In this document: positions 10,401 through 16,606 of the stretch, piece after piece
How positions within the stretch are numbered: the stretch's first letter is position 1
How the letters are laid out: each line of letters begins with the position of its first letter
Origin: JBGSOV01 sp964558715
GTDB lineage: Bacteria > Patescibacteriota > Gracilibacteria > CAIRYL01 > GCA-016699755
Length of the DNA stretch: 33,289 bases
Direction of reading: 5' to 3'
Assembly (NCBI GenBank): GCA_964558715.1
Contig: CAZLFD010000011.1
Coordinates: 1-33,289, forward strand
The notes under the pieces: generated by a model
The model's input: only the letters and a program-made list of their open reading frames with translations
What the model was told of the DNA's origin: nothing
The model's database searches: none
Program-made: the position numbers and the translations under genes

Positions 10401-13400
10401 GACCTGCGCCGCAATGTGGCTTTACTACAAGAACAGCTACTTGAAGAGCACAAAGTATTACTTGCCACTCGCGATGTAACCCGCTTAAAAGGCGAATTTG
10501 TCGCCGATAGTGCACTCGCCTCTGCTGTGTACGAAACATCGGTCTCGGGCGGTTTACCCGAACTCGAAAAGTTTTCTAGCCCTGAAGCCGAGGCGCCATC
10601 AAATCAAATCGAATCGTTCCTTGATACGCTGCAAAATAAAGCAGATCGCTTACTCCCCAACGATGTCGATGTCGTGCCGAACCTCATCGAGCAGATCAAC
10701 GAACCGAATCAGGTGAGTGAATACCAGTTGCTTGCAAACGATGATGTGGTGCAGCAAGAGGGATATTTTGGACAATGCTCGATCAACGGTGAAGATCTGG
10801 CGGGGCGTTTGATCTACAACCAAGAGCTCGCACGCAGTATCAAGCAAACGCTTGTCAGTGATTTAGATGGCGATGGTGATGAAGAGATGCTGCTTATCAC
10901 CCGTTCGAGTATCTACATGAAAGAAAACCACACCGAGCAGAACCAAACGCGCTACTTTGCTTCTGCCCCAGAAATCGGTTCGTTTGAAAACGAAATACCC
11001 ACGCACGAAGCAGTAAAGAATATACGCGCTATTTCGCGTTCCGATGAGGTGACTGTGCGCTTTTCGCCAAAGTATGATGGTGCATTGCTGGGTATAGAGA
11101 TTACGGCTCGCGAATTTCAAAATGGCTTTTATGGAGAAGAAGACGCAAGTGTAGAAAATGGTGCAGTACTAACAGCGCTTCTCGTGCCGACCCGCTTTAT
11201 GCCCCAAGCCCAGACGTATACCAATTATCGCCCAAACAACACTTTTCAAATCGGCCCCTGGGAGTACAGCGGCACACTTTATGTCGAAGAATTCATACGC
11301 GAAAGCGTCGATCTGCCACTGCCACGTGATCGTTTCTGGCATATCCGTGTACGCGAAATCCGCGATGACGGGTTCTCGACCGCCTCCGAAATCGTATTTG
11401 CCGCGCCCGAGCAAAATATCGATCGCCAGGCGCCGATCATTCTTGGAACGCAACGGAGTAAGGCAGTGCTCTACGAAGATGTCGACCTTACAGTACCGAT
11501 TTTCGATGAAAGTAATGCGTACGTTCACGAGTATTCGGCCGATGAGCTCAGGCCTGACGAACAAAATATTGCCAGCGTCATGCCGATCGACTTGTTTGAA
11601 ACAGCGCCGCAAGCCGATAACCAAATGCAAAGTGTGAGTGATTCACTTAATTATCCCGATGATCTCTCTGCCGCAGATTTTGGCTTTGTGCCCGAGCCCA
11701 ATATGACAATCGAGTGGGACCTGAATAACGACGGCATTATGGATACCACAGGCGAGGCGATCACTTTTCGCCCGAATCGACCCGGCGAATATACCATGAC
11801 CATCCGCGCGACGGATGCAGCGGGTAATAGTTCAGAGACCGAAGTCGTGGTCGAAGTGACGATTCCTGAAATCTCGCTTGAAGCCGACGCCTTGCAAGAT
11901 GCCACGGTTGCCGGAAAAATAGAACCCGGGTACGCGGGTATGCCGATTACGATTATACGCGAACGTGATGGTCGAACAAAAAATTTGCGCACAGAATCCG
12001 CTGCAGAAGATGGCCAATATCGAACCGAGCGCTTTGGCCGCTTCTTTGTTGATGATTTTTACTTAGCTTCTGGGGCGGCACTCGTAAATGAATCCGGTGA
12101 TGCGCTCGCGACCATCGATGAACAGACCGGCAGAGTGCTGTTTCGAGACAAGAGCCTCTCTTTGGCAGCGACCAACGTCGGCGAAATCCGCGTAATAGAA
12201 GATGACTCAGGTAGAGTGCTGTTTTCGATGCAGCATGTGACTGACGGAAACGCCGATGTGCGCGTTCTTGCACAACCCCTCAGTGCCGATCAGATCCAAA
12301 ATTTTCCGGAAGGAGTTTACCTCGCCGATGTAAATTCGACAGATGATATCCACGCCGGTTCGCTTCCGGGTAATGCACCCTCGTTTCCGGGTGGAGCGGT
12401 CGTCTACTCAGGAAACACGATCATTGCTGTCGTATCTGTACTCGGCGAAGTATTTTTGGCGGATGCGCGCTACGCGATACGGGTAAAGGCTTCTGAGTCA
12501 CAAAATGAACCGGTGATCCTGCAAGTGACCGATGTAGATGGTACGGCACGGTTTGAATTACTGATTCGTAGCTCTGGCGACCGGCTTTATTTGACGAAAG
12601 CGTCGAATACCAACGATATTTTGATGCGCAATCCCCGCAGTGAAATAACCCTCCCGAATACATCTGTCACACCCGATAAGCCTTTTTCAGATGTTCCGTC
12701 GAGCCATCCGGCATTTGCCGCTATCGAACAATTACGGAACAAAAAAATAGTTCAAGGATATCCAGATGGAACGTATCATCCCGATGAACCACTTACGCGA
12801 GCAGAATTTGTAAAACTAGTGCTTGCCGCCGCCGATTGTCGCGATTGCACACTGGCAGAGCCAGCAGAATCAACTGAGACGATTGTGGGCAGTTTTCTCG
12901 ATATTCTCCCGACGGCCTGGTATCGCTTTTGTGTCGAACTCGCTCATGACTTAGAGCTTATTACTGGATATGCCGATGACACCTTTCGCCCAGAGGCCAC
13001 GATCTCGCGGGCAGAAGCGACTGCTATTCTACTTCGTGCGGCAGAGATCCCTCTGCGCGCCGGCACCTTGCAGCAGATACTCGATTTGCCGGCCGATGCC
13101 TGGTACCTGGCTGAAATGATTACTGCCGTCGATATCGGACTGGTTCCGGTGCACTTTGGCCGCGTGTACCCAGAAGAAGCACTGACCCGCGGTGAATTTG
13201 CGCAAATGGCTGTGAAAATCTTTTCTACCAATGCCTGCAGCGCCCCTGGCCCTGCCGACGAAGGGGTGCTTATCGACCTATGTCCGCAAGTACCCGAAGA
13301 CCTTGATGGTATCGATGACAACGATGGTTGTCCCGAGTTTCGTTATTCTAGTGTTTTCGACGATCTCCCGTATGGCACCTACGTGAAATCTTTTGTCGGC

Positions 13401-13547
13401 ACAGATGAATACCCCTATCTAGATTTTATCGCCGACATCATGCCCGGTGATCAAATATCCGTCGCCATTACTTCAGAAGATGGGAGTGAGATCTATTCGC
13501 AAAGCCCGATCCATACTGTTCCTTTCGATTTTTCGCCTGCCCGATGA
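1410..13547 (+). CDS. Giant secreted multidomain SLH surface protein (4045 aa)
   Basis: Unrecognised as a whole. Seen in order: signal peptide (hydrophobic 20-36, likely cut after SAAAA near 46); residues ~50-210 resembling the C25/gingipain-like fold (strand LVVVLVNQD, VVLVGDVPLP at 130-139, then a GVIRAP...TEAEWLKQYFDKN segment) but with no visible GHG or catalytic Cys; Cys cluster ~476-498; Ig-like beta region ~1040-1350; VCBS/FG-GAP-like Asp repeats ~1674-1800 and ~3151; calcium-loop/TSP3-like DTDNDGVPD and DTNGDGVID ~2087-2130; helical part ~2550-2700; proline-rich tract ~2711-2813; PKD-like domain ~3431-3484; three SLH domains ~3758-3941 (TRAEF, SRAEA, TRGEF); a CPQVPEDLDGIDDNDGCP motif near 3960. 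SLH domains normally bind secondary cell-wall polymers, so cell-surface anchoring is likely. The start is GTG; an out-of-frame ATG lies at 1400. It heads a five-gene operon. Confidence 0.85.
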   Translation: MPALKNPKNTKSSSFQFWQRIVSVVCSIALLAPLAVDYRPSSAAAAEDEHDLVVVLVNQDLFAENPDDENSVTGKIYRYAQDVQAAMPRTHTLVLPVSEDESPGDIFSVLEKLYLEGRARGQELFRLSGVVLVGDVPLPIIRTGSSDALSMFPYTDFESPAFRWNNDTEVFEASGSSQMQAEIFHGVIRAPAEASKTEAEWLKQYFDKNHAFHSGEAEVADQTLFFADMIGEFAGLHPLLLKMYEAAESIFASDIAHYRFNFSLYEDARALFALFTEQDVDLSSFPSARENLHKGEGFDDKFPYPDSLMHQYIRQYLPHFVKVAASYYSIADPLIKGSGRWMIDRGNVGTLPMFMSAMDVLSKETLRELEAEIHAGIFEFVDTQVQIPVEMLTDVNLDLSYMTFWEPHRRMYETEKNKNLLNGVWLGEVDQTQQCSLERGEVPENPREIGDNRQLASMNNLWNRFNELIRKGKARDCDRWGGCCIINSNKPQSCKPHKAKKPVYEPKGGKLRPDLMQPQFRQCIRIGDRISSPSSYYGLYDQVSYKVATKEASSAMHHNEPRPETIAAAIEETLSGAIPATENHSITYQGPGGDLIRLPLPDLTNPQKLLVEGGYESFLDAVLDQYEQVEKRARVLNYRSNLMSYVGYLKSQPRELRLSPTAQNLNPRTPIDETTTTVDMSVFPVPERQGYVGEWWDVEPYEGRPYLNYQIEEVWLLADARLQAEYPAAETMDDRWIAYLDNATEELRAEVEQLFTDIIDPTTYDDVVIKRLIRRATTDTNDRYVPAQYETIAKLSRDDIISFREFMEQGGGELLTWSRPESIWECQKSPRGEYFCLPNYTLDLPPLHPPTITFPVRADFSEQFASMLASDLMEAYNPEALREFADWRQYNPDEKHIRALELFWGKDTPAYLKGRSNGYEFSAMRAYGNSEELWWGGDEKFYLRGDDTEWDLAIPELPTLDEEDPAPEEDECATNGFEEGVPITEWLPAMQCWLDDTLSKPISIEFEPICSFTGILGDSDYDIYSDAWHAGPPQVQNGARINISGSSGDYLLAGEHAQAIIRFEQPDGSLVTGGVTFTARPIGDLEITGDSSFSSPDGGYVDTTFSGEFALPVAVTGNGRAGLRVSAEGFRDAQLMFAFVGDGNLLIENTASGSVDPAVKSFRVSVLNENGVKLSGYEGRAVAQISDPTAAELLNKNVPIVDGSGEVSLRLLGESSVILTVTLAGFGPGQIFVTGNTSKQIPVQTQKLAFRDPPDVIGAGIEDELEVYALDAQGLEIPLTSVVTLTATEKTADKVEIERISGRKFAITAGNRTGTVRLIAEADGFQPARLSLPIAFKITKEDLRQINPQTMAVSLLGSNFADFGRTADPIANALLFTEYPQAVLSAINPDVMGEPRLSVFNNGALAFFERGLEANIASYAPLTVRVFDRFYSEQVVEYTLNFSGSRAIAADYNSEQAEDRDGIFFRNYDRDGDITSRREGGNLIISYEDEDVLRVNTGISFTILNNDFSLEFEPDTDVPVISLLRHSSAVGDFILSGAQIMLLDAPSGATEFFTIPGNVDGSQGFSVVSDDISRLLPTGGRAFEHASETFGTGFHLDDNFSLQFASGVPLGEAAINGFGPNGILLGDPTVALGLPTEADENGEMLPELFAGFDLGVGKEIIRSPDTRFESAITFDYDGNDLPDILLTTSENRARVLKNLGDLRFRDMGEVIGDALGLNTPARIDAADDGYDDIIGINDNHELNLFVNEQEVMTRNRQVEYALPIGSFTHIQTTDFDLDGIDDLLLQNIRGELFVYWGNPDGFSIDERTLLGDFGTQIEPGNLAQDNTLVSIPNIQERTANSVPLYVIGPVGAEDGLTTIADVLVATGKDDHEAVRDPTFGMLAGLQEEFPEGFAKPITDTRRSDLKGIALFASTGEVARGLAVSLRLTDESGGAVNLGDVVKFTLALANNTGRNLHFSLAHVINPALAIDETSFDTPDTWPADRDEPQLQILSGGQLRILDLRLNAGESARFEFFSEMTEKLDIKPIIREDFSLEDFPADGKPDISVIIPGLNGQYHYFSGSNRNFIEHFEYFPEIDAEEIFGSMVDTDNDGVPDQYMRDTNGDGVIDLADQILDEFSNDSDDDGFPDAWDEMNGVWNEFLGEDWANALEQLQDIGDEIMSYTACDGGCLNIPINFAFLVPGTFNLFETLMDKLSGIGQAATGASESFSGLAGTSGSLGAMSDQFSELTGMLDDSLGQLQEALDGIQEALGIPSGPITGWPVFGVLPYFPFVCTGVTCYPSSTFRMYVSPTLTGGVGVAFCVGAGAPVAGFCKAFAPSKLNISFICDEPASKRGVLDETDANGGQCSFQSHKPARAKVTEREGGFRGLLQMLESSGTYSISYDTGINRRVMSFPWNWIYEQISEFQAMFSLPSITVYYPDLSNVSTETFKNRFVEVFDDIDARASEVKDGLLSTGDELTSAVSDFSSGAATLPTDVQQIFVSEGEASGEERDWYGEARQAAHEVQDFKQSIESNIDSFDDLYNSITNLPLVEIVPTVVHIKVPYLSRAQILAIIADLQEWKEDAQIELDRVREDWTSCPAGTPLADCSARRAILSHVTTNVDTLIATINGNINVLKDYLDLPELIGSIDMAVAQWLSQIICFLDTTVFSLVHWYMLNKRRLELWIELYFFMQEIINMWAVIKDFFIDYENFCHDCRVDRGGLVLSAFNIFMGLIPTPPIIRFPRLPNITIDLTKIKGGITIPLPRPDIRFVPMIFPKIPRLSLPNSPTFSIELPGIPKIPNISIVPPVPPFPPIPVIELPDLPPPPRIPDIPDFIGDFLSLAQPFLYIYCLFKNGIFPHPEASLKSVIEDLTMRPVTSMFNFDFAGALFEDFEIPSVSAINVEMSLNLDFYAGDFLADAMYAAFAPWNNATTDLRLQAEILKREMYGNLQILENNAEGGNMHLDLSQADNPFSEYFTHLAAAFGDDASYHQAADLRRKYGSRSVRLPDQFPAVAELKDLRRNVALLQEQLLEEHKVLLATRDVTRLKGEFVADSALASAVYETSVSGGLPELEKFSSPEAEAPSNQIESFLDTLQNKADRLLPNDVDVVPNLIEQINEPNQVSEYQLLANDDVVQQEGYFGQCSINGEDLAGRLIYNQELARSIKQTLVSDLDGDGDEEMLLITRSSIYMKENHTEQNQTRYFASAPEIGSFENEIPTHEAVKNIRAISRSDEVTVRFSPKYDGALLGIEITAREFQNGFYGEEDASVENGAVLTALLVPTRFMPQAQTYTNYRPNNTFQIGPWEYSGTLYVEEFIRESVDLPLPRDRFWHIRVREIRDDGFSTASEIVFAAPEQNIDRQAPIILGTQRSKAVLYEDVDLTVPIFDESNAYVHEYSADELRPDEQNIASVMPIDLFETAPQADNQMQSVSDSLNYPDDLSAADFGFVPEPNMTIEWDLNNDGIMDTTGEAITFRPNRPGEYTMTIRATDAAGNSSETEVVVEVTIPEISLEADALQDATVAGKIEPGYAGMPITIIRERDGRTKNLRTESAAEDGQYRTERFGRFFVDDFYLASGAALVNESGDALATIDEQTGRVLFRDKSLSLAATNVGEIRVIEDDSGRVLFSMQHVTDGNADVRVLAQPLSADQIQNFPEGVYLADVNSTDDIHAGSLPGNAPSFPGGAVVYSGNTIIAVVSVLGEVFLADARYAIRVKASESQNEPVILQVTDVDGTARFELLIRSSGDRLYLTKASNTNDILMRNPRSEITLPNTSVTPDKPFSDVPSSHPAFAAIEQLRNKKIVQGYPDGTYHPDEPLTRAEFVKLVLAAADCRDCTLAEPAESTETIVGSFLDILPTAWYRFCVELAHDLELITGYADDTFRPEATISRAEATAILLRAAEIPLRAGTLQQILDLPADAWYLAEMITAVDIGLVPVHFGRVYPEEALTRGEFAQMAVKIFSTNACSAPGPADEGVLIDLCPQVPEDLDGIDDNDGCPEFRYSSVFDDLPYGTYVKSFVGTDEYPYLDFIADIMPGDQISVAITSEDGSEIYSQSPIHTVPFDFSPAR
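9541..9850 (+). repeat. Proline-rich repetitive segment inside the giant protein
   Basis: Residues ~2711-2813 are built from degenerate short units of the type (F/L)P-(K/R/D/S)-(I/L)-P alternating with I/V/L, for example FPKIPRLSLP, LPGIPKIPNI and PPVPPFPPIPV. Spacing of prolines every two to four residues predicts an extended, rod-like or beta-rich stalk. It separates a helical region with aromatic and hydrophobic stretches (~2637-2694) from the C-terminal part that carries PKD and SLH domains. Confidence 0.75.
12675..13236 (+). other. Three SLH domains of the giant protein
   Basis: Three consecutive ~55-residue S-layer homology units. The first reads FSDVPSSHPAFAAIEQL...GYPDGTYHPDEPLTRAEF, the second LDILPTAWYRFCVELA...GYADDTFRPEATISRAEA, and the third is more diverged (LPADAWYLAEMI...RVYPEEALTRGEF). 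The conserved (T/S)R(A/G)E near each unit's end is the SLH hallmark. They lie about 110 residues before the C-terminus rather than at it. A TSP3/OmpA-like acidic loop and a small beta domain follow. Confidence 0.88.
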
Positions 13548-14278
13548 AACAACTCACTTTTCTTTTGAGCTTGCTCATACCAATAGTTACTCTTGGTATG
13601 CACTCGCAGGTATCGGCACAAGAGCTGGACCAGAGCACAAGTACCTGCCAAGTCGCCTGGAGTAGAGGCTTTGATGCGGTGCGGCTCAATAGCGTCGAGA
13701 ATCCGGAATTTGGCATGAGTGTCTTTTTGCAACAAAACGATATTGCCCCAACAGATATGTGGTCGGCGTACCGCAGTGTCAGCTTTGCCAATCGCTGCTT
13801 TTTAGAAGCGGTCTGCAAGACCATCGATCTGGGTGGCAACCTTGCGGCGCTCGATGTGCCATTGGCGACGAAGAACTTACTTGGTGGCACCATTCCGGGT
13901 GCGTTTACCGCCTGCCCGACCGATACGACGATTGCCGAAATGCTCGAAGCAATCGCTATTGATGGCCTGTTTCAGCCAGAAGATATGAACGCGTGTAATT
14001 TTACCCAAGAGACCGCGGCGACAGAATCGCGCGCAATCCGCCTCGACAAGGTCTACATTACCTGCCGTCAACACGCAATGCTCGAATCGGCGGTATTTGA
14101 CCGCGTGCTGCGCAACAAGATCATGGATGATGTGACACGTAAAACCTACGGCTACTTTTCGCTCGGTACACTCTCGCTGGTAGAGCAACTGAAGCAATTG
14201 CAAAACGATGCGGGCGAAATGGTGACGAGTTTTAATAATGTCATCAACCAGCTTTGTACTCTTGCTCACCCCGATTGA
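13544..14278 (+). CDS. Secreted Cys-containing protein of the giant operon (244 aa)
   Basis: Not recognised. ATG overlaps the TGA of the giant gene (ATGA, 4 bp), indicating translational coupling. It has a clear signal peptide (MKQLTFLLSLLIPIVTLGM...VSAQ, cleavage near residue 26) and no later membrane segment. The mature part is about 220 residues, mostly predicted helical, with several cysteines (e.g. STCQVAW, NRCFLEAVCKTI, FTACPTD, MNACNF, ITCRQH, NQLCTL) that could form disulfides outside the cytoplasm. The C-terminal third is an amphipathic helix run (SLVEQLKQLQNDAGEMVTSF). Operon position suggests a partner, chaperone or export factor for the giant surface protein; this is inference. 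Confidence 0.8.
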   Translation: MKQLTFLLSLLIPIVTLGMHSQVSAQELDQSTSTCQVAWSRGFDAVRLNSVENPEFGMSVFLQQNDIAPTDMWSAYRSVSFANRCFLEAVCKTIDLGGNLAALDVPLATKNLLGGTIPGAFTACPTDTTIAEMLEAIAIDGLFQPEDMNACNFTQETAATESRAIRLDKVYITCRQHAMLESAVFDRVLRNKIMDDVTRKTYGYFSLGTLSLVEQLKQLQNDAGEMVTSFNNVINQLCTLAHPD

Positions 14279-14279
14279 T

Positions 14280-15071
14280 ATGAAAGTCTACCAACTCGTA
14301 TCGGCGGCCTGCGTTCTACTCATCTTACTGGGGTTTCCCATGCTGCCGCGATTGCTCGATGCAGAGGACAGCAACAACACCCCACAGGCGCTTGCTTCTG
14401 ATCTTGGTGCCCTTGAAAGCGATTTCAAAAGTATGGATGATATCCGTTGTGACAAGGTCAACGGCACCGACATGATGCGACAACTTAGCGGTAACCCATC
14501 CCTACAAGGAGGTTCATTTACAAACGAGTATTTGAACATGGCGCTCGATGAGAATAATAAGCCGACAAATTTTCGTATCATCATCGATGAGTTTAAAACC
14601 GAACAAGACCGCCTGTTCGCTGAGCGCATCGACGAGCTGATGGGCACCGATGTACGTTGCGACTTATCTCAATCAAACGTGCCAGATGCCTATGCCGACA
14701 AGCGTATCAAACCGTTGGCAGAGTTTTTATCGGGGCGTATTTTTGATCTTCGCCAGGCCGATTGTGCTTTATTTCACATCAAGCATTCGACAGAACTCTT
14801 GTGTCCCCACTACGACACCAAAACCCAACAAGTAGCCTGGAATTGCGAAACCCGCATTCGGAAAGAAATCGAAACCCTGCGCCAAAATCTATTGCTGGCG
14901 ATGAAGCTTTCGATTATGCAGCTCGACGAGATGTACATGGCATGGCCAGTGCACAAGCGTTTCGAATGCCTCAATGAATCAATGATCGATTACCGCGAGG
15001 TGTTGGTCGAGTTTCTCGAAATATATTCCAAGTTTCCTGAGGCCTTTCTCAACGCCTCTCAATCCACATGA
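14280..15071 (+). CDS. Exported Cys-containing helical protein (263 aa)
   Basis: Not recognised. The ATG at 14280 is chosen because it follows the previous TGA by one base and directly begins a signal peptide or signal anchor (MKVYQLVSAACVLLILLGFPMLP). An earlier in-frame ATG at 14238 would add 14 residues overlapping the upstream gene. The mature region is charged and helical with spaced cysteines (DIRCDKV, DVRCDLS, QADCALF, ELLCPHY, WNCETRI, FECLNES), and has no catalytic motif I can name. It resembles the other small operon products in style: signal peptide, about 6-8 Cys, and helices. Function is probably linked to assembly or anchoring of the giant SLH protein, by context only. Confidence 0.78.
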   Translation: MKVYQLVSAACVLLILLGFPMLPRLLDAEDSNNTPQALASDLGALESDFKSMDDIRCDKVNGTDMMRQLSGNPSLQGGSFTNEYLNMALDENNKPTNFRIIIDEFKTEQDRLFAERIDELMGTDVRCDLSQSNVPDAYADKRIKPLAEFLSGRIFDLRQADCALFHIKHSTELLCPHYDTKTQQVAWNCETRIRKEIETLRQNLLLAMKLSIMQLDEMYMAWPVHKRFECLNESMIDYREVLVEFLEIYSKFPEAFLNASQST

Positions 15072-16606
15072 TAATTTTTCGCACCTTCGTCGGCTGTCTG
15101 TGCTTTCTGCTGTGGCTACCTGCCAGCCAGGCGGCAAACGAACGCATCTTCTCTGAATTTTATGAACGTATCGGGGGTGAGCGAAACGCCAAAGAACAGA
15201 GCCAGCTCGATGCCGTTACGGCAGCTCGCCTGAGTGGCATGCTCGGGGTCAACCCTGAGCAGATCATCGACTATATCCATCGTGGTATCATCAAATCTGA
15301 AGCTGGCGATCTGGCGAAAACCTGTGCTCCTGCCCAGCAAAAGACCGATGCCGAGGGGAACCCGCAGAATACGCTCTATACCACCAACGACTGCATGCAG
15401 CATATTCGCGACATGTGGGAACGAGAATACGAGATCGTCGAGATCGAGTTTCTTGCTACACAGCAATCTGCTGGCTTTTCGCGCTGGTGGGATGGCAATC
15501 TTTCTGGGCGGGATGATTTTGATGTCCTAGGAGACCTTAACGTGCTCGATCGCCAGTTTAACGGAGCCGATGCTCTGATGGTGGAGGCACCCAAGCCAGA
15601 TATTGCCAAGCGCGAAGAACTCTCGCTGGCAGAATACGATTACCGTTTGCAGGGTGGATTCCCGAGTGCAGGACTTCCTTTTCAAGCAGGAACCGGATGC
15701 GATGCAGGTACGGTCTCGCTGTATGGCGGGTTGATCTGCCTGCCAAAGTTCTGCACTGATTTTATGTGTATCGATATCGTAGCTGTTCCGGGTCGGCGCG
15801 ATACCAATGTTTCGAGCGGCAAAACCGAGTCGAGCGTGGCGAATATCGTGAACGATCTGCGAGCACTTGCCATACAGCTCGATAATGCGGAGCAGATCAC
15901 ACCCACCCGGAACACGAACCAGGCACACTGGTTTAGCCAACTCTTTAACTGGGATCAGATCTGGAATGCGAATTTTACCGCCGCACCACGCCCGATTCCG
16001 ATTTTCGACGGCATTATTCCGCCAGATGGCAGCGAGCAAAAAAAACAGACCTACAAGTACGGCTACAATTCTGAGTCGGGGCAATTCTTTCTTGACGACT
16101 CAAATGCCGAAAATTCCCTCAACTATGCAAACGCGCTGGCAGATTTTCACATTCCGCAAGCATCTGAAGAAATGCAAGCGCAAGTCGATAGCGTGTGGGA
16201 AGAGTACAAAAAAGTGCGCGATGAATTCGGCTTATGTAATGCTGACCCCGAGTGTACTAGTTTTGAACTACTGGCAGCCTTTGTACGCAATTGCGAACTG
16301 TATGGCGCGCGCTCGACCCGGGGCAATATGGAATCGACACTCGACAGCTGCGTCGTAGATTTTGCTCGCAAAGCAGATAACAACCCCTTTGAAAGCTGGG
16401 ACAGCTATTTTGTGAAAAGTGTCGAGATCAAACAAGAATTCGATGAAGAGATGTCAAAAAGCACGACCGCGGCTTCGAAGCAGATAGAAGCATTTCTGAT
16501 TACTATGAAAGGCATTAGCGAATGCGCTATTCAGCAGGCCCAGTATACTTGTGGCATGCCAAAACTGAACTGTGCTCGTGAAGGCAAAGGAATTGTTTCT
16601 GAATGA
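15068..16606 (+). CDS. Secreted Cys-containing protein (512 aa)
   Basis: Not recognised. It starts at an ATGA overlap with the preceding gene. Signal peptide MIIFRTFVGCLCFLLWLPASQAA ends with a typical A-x-A-type cleavage site near residue 22. The mature ~490 residues are soluble, acidic and rich in aromatic residues. A central Cys-rich patch (GTGCDAGTVSLYGGLICLPKFCTDFMCIDIVAVPG, quoted here in part: LICLPKFCTDFMC) sits around residues 213-240, with further Cys pairs toward the C-terminus (NADPECTSF, NCELYG, DSCVVD, SECAIQQ, YTCGMPKLNC). Helix-forming stretches dominate the last third. No enzyme motif was found. It is the largest of the four accessory proteins and would be exported with the giant protein. 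Confidence 0.8.
   Translation: MIIFRTFVGCLCFLLWLPASQAANERIFSEFYERIGGERNAKEQSQLDAVTAARLSGMLGVNPEQIIDYIHRGIIKSEAGDLAKTCAPAQQKTDAEGNPQNTLYTTNDCMQHIRDMWEREYEIVEIEFLATQQSAGFSRWWDGNLSGRDDFDVLGDLNVLDRQFNGADALMVEAPKPDIAKREELSLAEYDYRLQGGFPSAGLPFQAGTGCDAGTVSLYGGLICLPKFCTDFMCIDIVAVPGRRDTNVSSGKTESSVANIVNDLRALAIQLDNAEQITPTRNTNQAHWFSQLFNWDQIWNANFTAAPRPIPIFDGIIPPDGSEQKKQTYKYGYNSESGQFFLDDSNAENSLNYANALADFHIPQASEEMQAQVDSVWEEYKKVRDEFGLCNADPECTSFELLAAFVRNCELYGARSTRGNMESTLDSCVVDFARKADNNPFESWDSYFVKSVEIKQEFDEEMSKSTTAASKQIEAFLITMKGISECAIQQAQYTCGMPKLNCAREGKGIVSE

Noticed and set aside
15527..16084. 185-codon minus-strand ORF
   Set aside because: Shadow of the 512-aa secreted protein; the plus-strand gene has a signal peptide and coupled start.
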